Positions 15,905 to 25,174 are shown, counted from the stretch's first letter. The stretch is 64,000 nt of DNA from Amycolatopsis orientalis DSM 40040 = KCTC 9412 (GCF_000478275.1 NZ_ASJB01000071.1:32619-96618); one strand, 5' to 3'. Numbers and translations are program-made. The notes: a model not told the origin generated them from the sequence alone.

Positions 15905-17065
15905 TCAGGAGCGGAAAGGACCGGTGACCTCGTAGGTGATCCCACCCGAGGAGGACCCGGAAGTCCCGCGCTGCGACGAGAAGTACAGCCGGTCGCCCGC
16001 CGGGGTGAACGCGGGACCGCAGATCTCCGACGAGCTCTGGCCGGTGATCCGTAGGAACGGCGCCACGATGTCGTCCGGCGTGATGATGCAGATCTCCATG
16101 TTGCCGCCGTCCTCGGCGACGAACAGGTCGCCCGACGAGGTGCCGGTGACGTTGTCGACCCCGGTCAGCGGCGCCGAACCCGGGCTGACCAGCGAGTCGT
16201 CGTAGGCCAGTTCGTAGGTGCTGTTCGTCAGGTTGAGCTGCCAGACCCGGTTGTCACCCTTGGTGGTGAACCAGGCGGTGTCGTTGGCGTAATGCAGACC
16301 CTCGCCACCGGTGAACCGCTTCGCACCGGACACCTGGTTGCGCGTGGCGGTGGGCGAGCCGTCGGGGTCGGGCACGTTCGCCCAGGTGAAGCTGCCGGAC
16401 GTCGCCGTGCCGGCCTTCAGCACCTGGAGCGTCCCGGCGGAGAGGTCGCCCCAGGTCGTCGGGATGAACCGGTAGAAGCAGCCGTCCGTGACGTCCTCGG
16501 TCAGGTAGACGACCTTGCGCACCGGGTCGGCCGCGGCGGCTTCGTGCTTGAACCTCCCCATCGCGGGCCGCTGGACCGCGGCCGTGGCGGGCCCGCCCGG
16601 CTGGCATTCATAGACGAAGCCGAGGTCGATCTCCTCACAGGAAAGCCAAGTGTTCCAAGGGGTTTTGCCGCCGGCGCAGTTCTGGCGCGTATTCGCCAGG
16701 ATGCGGTGGGCGCCGGTGATGTTCCCGCTCGCGTCGAATTTGACCGCGCTGGCACCGCCGCCGGGGGTGATCTCCGAGTTCGACACGTAGATCCAGCCGC
16801 TGCCGTCGGCGAACACCGCGCCGCCGTCGGGCGCGCTGTGCCAGGTGTAGCCGGTGCTCGCGACCTGACGGCCGGAGCGCGCGATGACGCGGCTGGTGAA
16901 TCCCGCGGGCAGCTGGATCCCGTTCGCGTCGGCCGCCTGGAGCGCGCCGTACGGGCTGGGTCCGTTCTGCGCGGGCGCCGCCAGCGCCGCCCCCGAAAGC
17001 CTGTTGCCGAACGCCGTGACACCGGCGCCGACCACGGCCGCGCGCAGGAAATTCCGTCGCTTCAC
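15905..17065 (-). CDS. Tat-exported PhoX-like (DUF839) protein
   Basis: The GTG at 17065 follows GGAGG by 5 nt and gives 386 residues. The signal VKRRNFLRAAVVGAGVTAFG has the twin-arginine motif. The mature protein is a propeller-like fold with SGWIYVSNSEITPGGGASAVKFDASGNI, GKTPWNTWLSCEE (the conserved WNTWLSCEE block of PhoX), RKVVYLTEDVTDGCFYRF, and GDRLYFSSQRG near the end. PhoX enzymes are calcium/iron-dependent extracytoplasmic alkaline phosphatases, but many relatives are of unknown activity. No pho box was identified upstream. Confidence 0.8.
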   Translation of the reverse strand: MKRRNFLRAAVVGAGVTAFGNRLSGAALAAPAQNGPSPYGALQAADANGIQLPAGFTSRVIARSGRQVASTGYTWHSAPDGGAVFADGSGWIYVSNSEITPGGGASAVKFDASGNITGAHRILANTRQNCAGGKTPWNTWLSCEEIDLGFVYECQPGGPATAAVQRPAMGRFKHEAAAADPVRKVVYLTEDVTDGCFYRFIPTTWGDLSAGTLQVLKAGTATSGSFTWANVPDPDGSPTATRNQVSGAKRFTGGEGLHYANDTAWFTTKGDNRVWQLNLTNSTYELAYDDSLVSPGSAPLTGVDNVTGTSSGDLFVAEDGGNMEICIITPDDIVAPFLRITGQSSSEICGPAFTPAGDRLYFSSQRGTSGSSSGGITYEVTGPFRS

Positions 17066-17205
17066 TCGTGCCTCCAAGAAACCGCTGATGTGGTGGTGCG
17101 GGAAGGAGCGGATCGGAGGTTACGGGTGAAAGGGGGCCGGTAGGTGAATTCCCGACATACTTCGGCGGCGGACCGCGAGCCGGTCCGCCGCCGAAGCAGG
17201 ATGCG

Positions 17206-19608
17206 TTACGCCGCCTGGGCGACCGGGGTGGACGCCGGGGTCAGCGCGAGGTCCAGCACGTCGCGGACGTTCGCCACGGCGTGGACGTCCAGCTGTGCCA
17301 GCACTTCGGCCGGGACGTCGTCGAGATCCGGCTCGTTGCGCTGCGGGATGATCACCGTCTTCATCCCGGCCCGGTGCGCGGCCAGCAGCTTCTGCTTGAC
17401 CCCGCCGATCGGCAGCACGCGCCCGGTCAGCGACACCTCACCGGTCATCGCGACGTCCGACTTCACGACCCGACCCGAAAGCAGCGACGCCAACGCGGTC
17501 GTCATCGTGATCCCCGCGCTCGGCCCGTCCTTGGGCACCGCGCCCGCCGGGACGTGGACGTGGATGCCGCGTTCCTTCAGGTCACCGACCGGCAGTTCCA
17601 GTTCGGCGCCGTGCGAACGCAGGTACGACAGCGCGATCTGCACCGACTCCTTCATCACCTCGCCCAGCTGGCCGGTCAGCTGCAGTCCGGTCGCGCCGGA
17701 CTCCGGATCCGCCAGCGACGCCTCGATGTAGAGGACGTCACCACCGGCGCCGGTCACCGCCAGCCCGGTCGCCACCCCCGGGGTCGACGTGCGCTGGGTC
17801 GACGCGGGCAGCGACGACTCCGGCAGGTGCCTCGGGCGGCCGAGGTAGGTTTCGAGCCCGTCGGCGTCGATGGTCAGCGGCAGCTCGACTTCGTCCAGCG
17901 CGACCTTGGTCGCCACCTTCCGCAGCACCTTCGCGATGGTCCGGTTCGCGTTGCGCACCCCGGCTTCCCGCGTGTACTCGGCGGCGATGCGGCTGAACGC
18001 GCCGTCGGTCAGCACGACATCGTCCTTGCCGAGCCCGGCGCGGTCCAGCTCGCGGGGGAGCAGGTGGTCGCGGGCGATGGTGACCTTCTCGTGCTCGGTG
18101 TAGCCGTCGAGGGTGACCAGCTCCATCCGGTCCAGCAGCGGGCCGGGGATGGTTTCGAGCGCGTTCGCCGTCGCGAGGAACACGACGTCGGACAGGTCGA
18201 GTTCGACCTCCAGGTAGTGGTCGCGGAACGTGTGGTTCTGCTCCGGGTCCAGCACCTCCAGCAGCGCGGCCGTCGGGTCGCCGCGGTAGTCGGCGCCGAC
18301 CTTGTCGATCTCGTCGAGCAGCACGACCGGGTTCATCGAGCCCGCTTCCTTGATGGCGCGGACGATCCGGCCGGGCAGCGCGCCGACGTAGGTGCGGCGG
18401 TGCCCGCGGATCTCGGCCTCGTCCCGGATGCCGCCGAGCGCGACGCGGACGAACTTGCGGCCCATCGCCTTCGCCACGGACTCGCCGAGCGAGGTCTTGC
18501 CGACCCCGGGAGGACCGGCGAGCGCGAGCACCGCACCCGAACGGCGGCCGCCGACCGGGCCGAGACCGGACTCCGCGCGGCGCTTGCGCACGGCCAGGTA
18601 CTCGATGATGCGTTCCTTCACGTCGTCGAGACCGGCGTGGTCGGCGTCGAGGATTTCCCGCGCGGCGGCGATGTCGTGGACGTCGGTGGTGCGCTCGTTC
18701 CACGGCAGTTCGAGGACGGTGTCCAGCCAGGTGCGGATCCAGCCGCCCTCGGGGGACTGGTCCGACGTCCGCTCCAGTTTGTCCACTTCGGACAGTGCCG
18801 CCTTCTTGACGGCATCCGGCAGTTCGGCGGCCTCGACCCTGGCGCGGTAGTCGTCGTCGTTGGCGGTGCCGTCGAGTTCGCCCAGCTCCTTGCGGATCGC
18901 TTCGAGCTGGCGGCGCAGCAGGAACTCCTTCTGCTGCTTCTCCATACCCTCCTGGACGTCCTTGCGGATGGTGTCGGTGACCTCGAGTTCGGCCAGCTGC
19001 TCGCGGCTCCATTCGAGCGCCTTTTCGAGCCTGGTCGAAACATCGAGCGTGGAGAGCAGTTCGAGCTTCTGCTCGGTGTTCAGGTACGACGAGTTGCCCG
19101 CGAGGTCGGCGAGCGCGGACGGATCCTCGACCTCCTGGACGGCGTCGATCATCTGCCAGCCGCCGCGCTGCTGGAGGATCGCGATGACGACGCTCTTGTA
19201 CTCGGAAGCGAGCTTCGCGGAGTTGTCGTCGGTGGTCTCGGCGGCGACCTCGGCGTGGACCCAGCGCGCGGCGCCGGGGCCGTCGGCGATGCGGCCGACC
19301 GCGGCGCGGCGGGTGCCGCGCAGCAGCACGGCGGTCTTGCCGCCGGGGACGCGGCCGATGCGCTCGACGGTCGCGATGGTGCCGAGTTCGGCGTACTCGC
19401 CGTGGACGCGGGGGACGATCAGCACCTCGGCCTTGGCCGTGGCGCTGGAGCGGATCCCCGGGAAGGAAGCCTGGGCAGGCGTGTTGGCCTGGGCGGACTC
19501 CACCGCGGCCCGCGTCTCCGTGTCGGCGAGGTCGAGCGGGACGATCATGCCCGGCAGCACGACGTCGTCATCGAGCGGGAGGACGGGCAGGAGGCGGTTG
19601 TCGGTCAT
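17206..19608 (-). CDS. lon: ATP-dependent Lon protease
   Basis: The 800-residue protein has the N-terminal LON substrate-binding domain (LPVLPLDDDVVLPGMIVPLDLAD), a coiled region, the AAA+ domain with Walker A GPPGVGKTSLGES near residue 365 and Walker B VVLLDEIDKVG, and the C-terminal serine-lysine peptidase with GPSAGITM (Ser near 696) and a Lys about 40 residues on in the VKQKLLAAHRAG region. It degrades misfolded and regulatory proteins in the cytoplasm. The ATG at 19608 follows GAGGAG. An HspR-like operator lies 19 nt upstream of the start, so heat-shock control is likely. Confidence 0.96.
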   Translation of the reverse strand: MTDNRLLPVLPLDDDVVLPGMIVPLDLADTETRAAVESAQANTPAQASFPGIRSSATAKAEVLIVPRVHGEYAELGTIATVERIGRVPGGKTAVLLRGTRRAAVGRIADGPGAARWVHAEVAAETTDDNSAKLASEYKSVVIAILQQRGGWQMIDAVQEVEDPSALADLAGNSSYLNTEQKLELLSTLDVSTRLEKALEWSREQLAELEVTDTIRKDVQEGMEKQQKEFLLRRQLEAIRKELGELDGTANDDDYRARVEAAELPDAVKKAALSEVDKLERTSDQSPEGGWIRTWLDTVLELPWNERTTDVHDIAAAREILDADHAGLDDVKERIIEYLAVRKRRAESGLGPVGGRRSGAVLALAGPPGVGKTSLGESVAKAMGRKFVRVALGGIRDEAEIRGHRRTYVGALPGRIVRAIKEAGSMNPVVLLDEIDKVGADYRGDPTAALLEVLDPEQNHTFRDHYLEVELDLSDVVFLATANALETIPGPLLDRMELVTLDGYTEHEKVTIARDHLLPRELDRAGLGKDDVVLTDGAFSRIAAEYTREAGVRNANRTIAKVLRKVATKVALDEVELPLTIDADGLETYLGRPRHLPESSLPASTQRTSTPGVATGLAVTGAGGDVLYIEASLADPESGATGLQLTGQLGEVMKESVQIALSYLRSHGAELELPVGDLKERGIHVHVPAGAVPKDGPSAGITMTTALASLLSGRVVKSDVAMTGEVSLTGRVLPIGGVKQKLLAAHRAGMKTVIIPQRNEPDLDDVPAEVLAQLDVHAVANVRDVLDLALTPASTPVAQAA

Positions 19609-19626
19609 CTGTGCACTCCTCGGTTA

Positions 19627-19647
19627 GTTGAGTCTGCCTAGCTCAAC
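19627..19647 (-). promoter_or_regulatory. HAIR-type HspR operator upstream of lon
   Basis: GTTGAGT-N7-GCTCAAC forms an inverted repeat very close to the published HAIR consensus CTTGAGT-N7-ACTCAAG bound by the HspR repressor. It lies 19-39 nt before the lon start codon, where a repressor would block transcription. lon is known as an HspR target in Streptomyces. Confidence 0.7.
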
Positions 19648-19671
19648 TCTCCGGTCGACCCGTTTGTTTCC
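19645..19671 (-). promoter_or_regulatory. Possible SigR-type promoter of lon
   Basis: On the minus strand GGAAA (19671-19667) and GTT (19647-19645) are 19 nt apart, near the GGAAT-N18/19-GTT pattern of SigR/SigH promoters. The GTT overlaps the left half of the HspR operator. No housekeeping -35/-10 pair was seen. Confidence 0.4.
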
Positions 19672-19967
19672 TTTCCGCGTTCGCCGTCAGCGATCACTCA
19701 CCCCTCCGACGTCTGCGCCCCAACGCGGCGCAGTTAGCCCGCGAAAGGCGACGCGACGGGGGCAGAGATCGGAGGGCTGCGGAGTCGCCGAGCGCGCCCG
19801 CAGGTGCCCCCGGACACGGAGCACCCCGACCCGCAGGTGCCCTTGGGCACAGAGCACCCCGAAGAGGGCTCCAGGGGCCGCCAGGTGCCCCGCTCCTCCG
19901 ACGTCTGCGTCCCAACGCGGCGCAGTTAGCCCGCGAAAGGCGACGCGGGCGCGGCAGAGGTAGGACG
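19672..19967. repeat. Intergenic repeat block upstream of lon (53-bp direct repeat and 32-bp tandem repeat)
   Basis: Two 53-bp copies with one mismatch lie at 19703-19755 and 19895-19947, each with a divergent form of the 21-nt element (GCAGTTAGCCC-GCGAAAGGCG, at 19730-19750 and 19922-19942). Between them a 32-bp unit beginning CCGCAGGTGCCC occurs twice, at 19798-19829 and 19831-19862. No reading frame looks real in this block, which lies between the methyltransferase 3' end and the lon promoter. Confidence 0.85.
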
Positions 19968-20819
19968 TCAGGGGTGGGTGGCGACACCGCACCAGGCGAA
20001 CGGGCGGGCACCTTCCTCGTCCCGCCGGAGTTCGCGGACGGGCCGCCAGTCGGGCAGGTGCACGATGCCGGGCTCCAGCAGCGGCCAGTCCCCGAAGAGG
20101 GGCTCGATCTCTTCGCGGTCCCGCATCCACACGGGGTTGCTCGTCTTCCGGTACTGCTCGACCATCCACCGGAGCCCGTCGGCGTCCTCGCCGGTCTGGC
20201 CGCCGAAGCTCATATGCGACAGCCCCAGCCAGCTCCCCGGCGCCAGCGCGTTCCGATAGGTCGCGACCAGCGCGGGCGGATCGTCGTGCGGCCCGGCGAA
20301 ATGCAGCACCGCCATCAGCATCAGGCACACCGGCTGGTCGAAATCGATCAGCCGCCGCGTCTCCGGATGCCCCAGGACGTCCTTCGGCCGCCGCATGTCC
20401 GCCTGGATGATCCCGGCCCAGTCGGTCGCCTCGTGCCGTTCGAGGATCAGTTCCGCGTGCGCCACCGCCACCGGCTCGTAGTCGACGTACACGACCTTCG
20501 CCGTATCGCCCGGTTCCAGTTCCTCCTGGACGATCTCGTGCACGTTCCCGGCGGTCGGGACGCCGGAGCCCAGATCGATGAACTGCCGGATCCCCGCCGC
20601 CAGCGCCGCGCGCACGACGCGGTTCATGAACTCACGGTTGTGCCGCGCCCCCGGTTTGACCCATCGCCACTGTCGTTCCAGCTTGCGGGCGAACTCGCGG
20701 TCGACCGCCCAGTTGTGGGTCCCGCCGAGATACCAGTCGTAGATCCTCGCCGCGGACGGCTTTTCGGTGTCGACCCCGGTCGGCGCCACCGGTGCCGTGT
20801 CATCGTCGCTGGTCACCAT
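19968..20819 (-). CDS. S-adenosylmethionine methyltransferase, DUF574/Methyltransf_19 type
   Basis: The 283-residue protein has the family opening (KPSAARIYDWYLGGTHNWAVDREFA), the SAM-binding loop FIDLGSGVPTAGNVHE near residue 95, VVYVDYEPVAVAHAE and QADMRRPKDVL, and PVCLMLMAVLHF later. This family is multiplied in actinomycetes and often sits beside HTH/DUF397 regulators; its substrate is not known. Here it stands without such a regulator, downstream of a GNAT gene on the same strand. Confidence 0.9.
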   Translation of the reverse strand: MVTSDDDTAPVAPTGVDTEKPSAARIYDWYLGGTHNWAVDREFARKLERQWRWVKPGARHNREFMNRVVRAALAAGIRQFIDLGSGVPTAGNVHEIVQEELEPGDTAKVVYVDYEPVAVAHAELILERHEATDWAGIIQADMRRPKDVLGHPETRRLIDFDQPVCLMLMAVLHFAGPHDDPPALVATYRNALAPGSWLGLSHMSFGGQTGEDADGLRWMVEQYRKTSNPVWMRDREEIEPLFGDWPLLEPGIVHLPDWRPVRELRRDEEGARPFAWCGVATHP

Positions 20820-20855
20820 GAACCCCCTGATCTTCGAAAGATCAGCGTATCGGGA

Positions 20856-21794
20856 TCAGTACACCGCCGGCCGTCGCTGCCAGTAGGTCCAGAGCGGCCG
20901 GTAACCCTGCGCGTACCAGAACGGCGTCGAGCGCGGATTGGCCAGCGCGTGGTGCAGCAGCACGGCTTCCGTCCCGCATTCGTCGAAGACCTGGTGCGCG
21001 TGCGCGGCGAGCGCGGACCCCACTCCGCTCGAGCGCGCCTGCTCGGCCACCGCCAGCGACGACAGATAGCCGACCCGGTCGGCCGCGACCCGGTCGCCGA
21101 TCCACGAGGTCTCGTCGGGGAACTGCACCCGGACCATCCCGAGCGGACGCCCGTACAGCTCCGCGATCCACAACGTCGGGTTTTCCCGGCCCAGCTGTTT
21201 CGACAGATCCGCGGTGATCGCTTCCTTCGCGCCTTCGCGCAAAGTGACAGATCCGAACTGCGCGTCATATCGCTGCAATTCCAGCTCGAGCCCGACGGCG
21301 GTTTCGAGATCATCCGCTTCGGCCGGCCGGATGTGCACTCCGGGCGTCGCGGGCGGCCCCGTCACGGCCAGCCGGTCGGCCGGGCGGACCGCGATCACCA
21401 GCACCGGCGCGAATCCGCGGCGCAGCAATTCGGCCGAGCCCGGCGAATCGCGGCTGGGCCGCACCACGGTCGCCGCCGTCTCGACATCCCCAGGTGGGGC
21501 GACCGCCTTCAGATGTTCATCCCATCGGGTGAGTAATGCGTCGAGGGCCGCTTCCGGGCGAGGTCCGGTGAGCCGGGCCTCGAGGCGATGTTCGACGAGG
21601 GCCCGCCACGGAGAGTCAACAGAATCGGGGCCCGCTTCGGTGCGTACCGACAATCCGGCGGCGGCCGAGTCGCCGGCTGTAGCGGAGAGTGACACGGCAC
21701 CCTCGACAGGCTCCAGTGCAGGCATTTCCGGGAGCAGAGCGTCCACAGTGGCGAGCCGCTCGGCGTGCCCGGCAGCGATCGCGTGGCTATTCAT
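20856..21794 (-). CDS. GNAT family N-acetyltransferase with N-terminal extension
   Basis: The frame gives 312 residues from an ATG at 21794. The last 150 residues form a GNAT domain (VHIRPAEADDLETAVGLELELQ, GYLSSLAVAEQARSSGVGSALAAHAHQVF, the acetyl-CoA loop, and FWYAQGYRPLW). The first half is a second, degraded GNAT-like part without a clear CoA loop. The ribosome site is weak and the frame is open further upstream, so the start is uncertain. It ends 37 nt before the methyltransferase start and may be cotranscribed with it. Confidence 0.75.
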   Translation of the reverse strand: MNSHAIAAGHAERLATVDALLPEMPALEPVEGAVSLSATAGDSAAAGLSVRTEAGPDSVDSPWRALVEHRLEARLTGPRPEAALDALLTRWDEHLKAVAPPGDVETAATVVRPSRDSPGSAELLRRGFAPVLVIAVRPADRLAVTGPPATPGVHIRPAEADDLETAVGLELELQRYDAQFGSVTLREGAKEAITADLSKQLGRENPTLWIAELYGRPLGMVRVQFPDETSWIGDRVAADRVGYLSSLAVAEQARSSGVGSALAAHAHQVFDECGTEAVLLHHALANPRSTPFWYAQGYRPLWTYWQRRPAVY

Positions 21795-22074
21795 AGGGCT
21801 ATTCAAGCCCCTACTGACGGGTCCGCGGGGAACTTCACGAGATTGGCCGCGCCGTGGCGCCAGGTGACTTCCGGTAGTCGGAAGGAACGCGAATAACGCT
21901 CCCATTTCACCCCTTGGTCCACGCAGGTCAGCGCGACGCGCCCATTGTTAACCCTGGGGTGATCTCATACTGTCTCGAATGGGACTTGGGTACGCCCTCC
22001 GGGGTACTGTATTGCCCTCGTCCCCGAGGTCGCGGTAGGACAAGACCGGTTGGGCAGCCGGGAAGGAAGGTCGG

Positions 22075-24690
22075 ATGCCGGACACGAACGGCAGGCCCGG
22101 GAGCGCCGCACAGGCGGCACCGGGCAAGGGAGGGGCCGTTACGGAGGCTCGTACCGACGAGCGACGATTCCGCGTCTACACCTTCGCAGTACTCACCATG
22201 GGCATCGCCGCCGCGGCCGCGGTCAGCCTCTGGCTGGACTTCGAGGCCTCCGACGATCTGCTGTGGATCGGGCCGATCCTCGCGCTCGCCTTCCTGCTCG
22301 CCGAACAACTCGGGATCAACGTCGACGTCCGCAGCGGTATCTCGTGGACGATCTCGTTCACCGAGATCCCGCTGGTCATCGGTTTCTTCGTCGCCCCCTT
22401 CGAAGTCGTCCTCGCCGCGCATCTCGCCGCGGGCATCGGAACCTTGCTGGCCCGCAAGGTCGCGGGCCGCGTCCTCTACAACGCCGGCGCCTTCCTCCTG
22501 GAGATCACCGGCGCGTTCGCCGTGGCAGGACTGGTGAAACAGGCCTCCGGCGCGCACAGCATGACGTGGATCGCCGCGCTGGCAGGCACTTTGACCGCGC
22601 CGCTGGTCAGCACACTGCTCGCGCTCGCCGCCGTCCGCGTACTGCGCCGCCGCATGCGCGTCAGCACCGCGATCCGGCTGACCGGCCGCATCCTCGTCGT
22701 CGGCTTCGTCAACGCTTCGGTCGGTCTTTCCGGCTATTTGGTCATTTCCGGTACCCCGAAGGCCTGGCCGCTCGTGCTGGCCGTCTTCCTCGGACTCACC
22801 GCGTTGTACTGGGCGTACTCCGACCTGCTCCGTGAACAGCGCGACATGGAAGCGCTATCCGATGTGAGCCTGATGGTCGCGCGCTCCGGTCAGCAGGCCG
22901 CCGCGCGGCCCGCCGGGCGGACCGACGAACTCGTCGGCGGGGTGGACGTCCGCGAGTGGGCCACCATCGCCGAACGCATCAAGGACCAGTTGGCGGCCGG
23001 CCGCGTCGTGCTCAGACTGCGGCTGGAACCCAAGGACACCATGCGCATGGTCGTCGCGGGCGACGAACTCCCGCCCGTGGACCCGGCAGCCGACGACCCG
23101 CTGCTGCGCCTGCCCGGCGCGCACGTCCGGCATTTCCGGATCACCGAAGCCAATCCCGACGTCCGTTCCGCGTTGCTCGACCGGGGTGCGCAAGAGGCGC
23201 TGGTCGTTCCCCTGCGCAGTGCCAACCAGCTGCTCGGCGTCGTCGAAGCGCACGACAGGCTGTCCCGCTGGCGTGGTTTCGGCAAGTACGACGTCCAGCT
23301 CCTGGGCACGATGGCCAGCCACCTCGCGACGTCGCTGGACAACCGGCGCCTGCTCGCGACCCTGCGCCACGACGCCTATCACGATCCGCTGACCGGTCTG
23401 CTCAACCGGCCGGGCTTCCGCCAGGTCGCCAAGGAACCGTTGCGGGAACAGGTCGACGCCGTCGTACTCCGGGTCGATCTGGACGTCTTCTCCACCGTCA
23501 GCGACGCGCTCGGCTATGTGTGGGCCGATCGGATGGTCATCGCGGCGGGCCGCCGCATCCGCGACGCGCTCGGACCCGACGTCCCGCTCGCCAGGCTCGA
23601 AGGCGCGTCCTTCGCGGCGCTCCTCGTCGGCTGCGCGCCGGAACGCGCTCAGGCCGCCGCGGAACTGCTCCGCGCGGAACTCGTCGCCCCGTATCCGGTG
23701 GACCGGCTTTCCGTCGAGGCCAACGCGATGATCGGCTACGCGACGTCCTCCGCGGACGACGACGACCAGGTCGACGTCGACGGCCTCCTGCAGCGCGCCG
23801 ACGTCGCCGTCCGCGCGACCAAGGGCGGCGAAGAGGTCCGCGGCTACATGGCCAGCATGGGCCAGATCTTCATGCGCCGGTTCCAGATGGTCACCCAGTT
23901 CCGGCAGTCGCTCGAAGAAGGCCAGCTGAGCGTCCATTACCAGCCCAAGATCACCCTGCCGAACCGGCAGATCCAGGGCGTCGAGGCGCTGGTGCGCTGG
24001 GTGCATCCGGAGTTCGGCAGGCTCGGCCCGGACGAGTTCGTCCCGGCCATCGAAGCCGCTGGCCTCATCGGCGTCCTCACGTCCTTCGTGCTCGAAGAGT
24101 CGTTGAAGCGCGTGCGGAAGTGGCTCGACGAAGGCCTGCGCATCTCCGCCGCGGTGAACCTGTCGGTGCGGAACCTGGCCGACGAGGACTTCCCGACGAA
24201 GGTCGCGCGCGAACTGGACCGCTTCGGCATCCCGCCCGAGCTGCTCACCTTCGAGCTGACCGAATCCGGCGTGATGTCCGACCCGCAGAAGGCGCTGCCG
24301 ATCCTGCGGGAACTGCACTCGCTGGGCATCGTCCTGGCCGTCGACGACTTCGGCACCGGCTACTCGTCGCTGGCCTACCTGCGGCAGCTGCCGGTCGATC
24401 AGGTCAAGATCGACAAGAGTTTCGTCCTCGGCATGGGCACCGACCTCGGCGACCTCGCCGTCGTGCGCTCCATCGTCGAACTGGGCCACTCGCTCGGCCT
24501 CACGGTCGTCGCCGAGGGTGTCGAGGAGGACGTCGCGCGGGATCAGCTCGAGGCGATGGGATGTGACGTGGCTCAGGGCTACCTCATCTCGCGGCCGCTG
24601 CCCGAGGACCGTCTGGAGGCGTGGCTGCAGGCGCGCACGGCGCGTTCGCCGGGGCGACACTCCGAGACCGTCTTGACCCTGCTGACCTGA
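22075..24690 (+). CDS. Membrane GAF-GGDEF-EAL cyclic di-GMP protein with degenerate GGDEF
   Basis: The ATG at 22075 follows GGAAGGAAGG. The 871-residue protein has several membrane segments at about 30-225, a GAF-like region at about 250-420, a GGDEF-type domain at about 430-590 and an EAL domain at about 600-860. The GGDEF signature is replaced by LEGASF near residue 505, so cyclase activity is not expected. The EAL part keeps EALVRW near 635, NLSVRNL, ELTESGV, DDFGTGYSSLAYLRQLPVDQVKIDKSF near 755 and EGVEE, so it is probably an active cyclic di-GMP phosphodiesterase. Signals may enter through the membrane or GAF parts. Confidence 0.9.
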   Translation: MPDTNGRPGSAAQAAPGKGGAVTEARTDERRFRVYTFAVLTMGIAAAAAVSLWLDFEASDDLLWIGPILALAFLLAEQLGINVDVRSGISWTISFTEIPLVIGFFVAPFEVVLAAHLAAGIGTLLARKVAGRVLYNAGAFLLEITGAFAVAGLVKQASGAHSMTWIAALAGTLTAPLVSTLLALAAVRVLRRRMRVSTAIRLTGRILVVGFVNASVGLSGYLVISGTPKAWPLVLAVFLGLTALYWAYSDLLREQRDMEALSDVSLMVARSGQQAAARPAGRTDELVGGVDVREWATIAERIKDQLAAGRVVLRLRLEPKDTMRMVVAGDELPPVDPAADDPLLRLPGAHVRHFRITEANPDVRSALLDRGAQEALVVPLRSANQLLGVVEAHDRLSRWRGFGKYDVQLLGTMASHLATSLDNRRLLATLRHDAYHDPLTGLLNRPGFRQVAKEPLREQVDAVVLRVDLDVFSTVSDALGYVWADRMVIAAGRRIRDALGPDVPLARLEGASFAALLVGCAPERAQAAAELLRAELVAPYPVDRLSVEANAMIGYATSSADDDDQVDVDGLLQRADVAVRATKGGEEVRGYMASMGQIFMRRFQMVTQFRQSLEEGQLSVHYQPKITLPNRQIQGVEALVRWVHPEFGRLGPDEFVPAIEAAGLIGVLTSFVLEESLKRVRKWLDEGLRISAAVNLSVRNLADEDFPTKVARELDRFGIPPELLTFELTESGVMSDPQKALPILRELHSLGIVLAVDDFGTGYSSLAYLRQLPVDQVKIDKSFVLGMGTDLGDLAVVRSIVELGHSLGLTVVAEGVEEDVARDQLEAMGCDVAQGYLISRPLPEDRLEAWLQARTARSPGRHSETVLTLLT

Positions 24691-24769
24691 GGTTTTGCGG
24701 TAAGAGGACCCCCCTGAATCCGGGGTCGTCCGGCGTTGGTAATCTTTCCAAGTCCTCGCGAGAGGCAAG

Positions 24770-24842
24770 GCCCCTTTAGCTCAGTCGGCAGAGCGTCTCC
24801 ATGGTAAGGAGAAGGTCTACGGTTCGATTCCGTAAAGGGGCT
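24770..24842 (+). tRNA. tRNA-Thr (anticodon GGT)
   Basis: The 73-nt gene pairs GCCCCTT with AAGGGGC, has GGT in the TCTCCATGGTAAGGAGA anticodon arm and a GGTTCGATTCC T-arm. CCA is not encoded. A TAATCT at 24740-24745 may be its -10 box. Confidence 0.95.
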
Positions 24843-24891
24843 CGCGACCTCAGCCGCGTCACGCAAGCGTGTCGCGGCCAGGAGCATGTAA

Positions 24892-24964
24892 GGCGGTGTA
24901 GCTCAGCTGGCAGAGCAAGCGGCTCATAATCGCTGTGTCGCCGGTTCAAGTCCGGCCACCGCTA
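24892..24964 (+). tRNA. tRNA-Met (anticodon CAT)
   Basis: The 73-nt gene has the acceptor GGCGGTG/CACCGCT (one G-T pair), CAT in GGCTCATAATC and the T-arm GGTTCAAGTCC. It resembles the elongator type. It lies 49 nt after tRNA-Thr and 45 nt before rpmG, the arrangement seen in mycobacteria. Confidence 0.93.
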
Positions 24965-25009
24965 CGCGGTAATCCTGGGTATCCCAGGCCTAGTAGAGAA
25001 GGAAATGCT

Positions 25010-25174
25010 GTGGCTGCCACTGACGTGCGACCGAAGATCACGCTCGCGTGTGAGGAGTGCAAGCACCGCAACTACATCACCAAGAAGAACCGGCGCAACA
25101 ACCCGGATCGCCTGGAGATGAAGAAGTTCTGCCCGAACTGCGGTACGCACCGGACTCACAAAGAGACCCGCTGA
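25010..25174 (+). CDS. rpmG: 50S ribosomal protein L33, zinc-binding type
   Basis: A GTG at 25010 behind GAAGGAAA gives 54 residues: MAATDVRPKITLACEECKHRN to HKETR. Four cysteines (14, 17, 41, 44, as CEEC and CPNC) form the zinc ribbon of the C+ form of L33. It probably shares a transcript with tRNA-Met and ends in a hairpin before hadA. A longer upstream reading overlaps the tRNA and is not used. Confidence 0.95.
   Translation: MAATDVRPKITLACEECKHRNYITKKNRRNNPDRLEMKKFCPNCGTHRTHKETR

Noticed and set aside
17281..19641. Long plus-strand frame opposite lon
   Set aside because: Same codon-bias shadow; its composition (Arg, Gly, Asp, His, Val) is not protein-like and lon is full length.
19693..20011. 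Reading frames covering the repeat block upstream of lon
   Set aside because: They translate repeats in several frames and have Arg-rich, low-complexity products.
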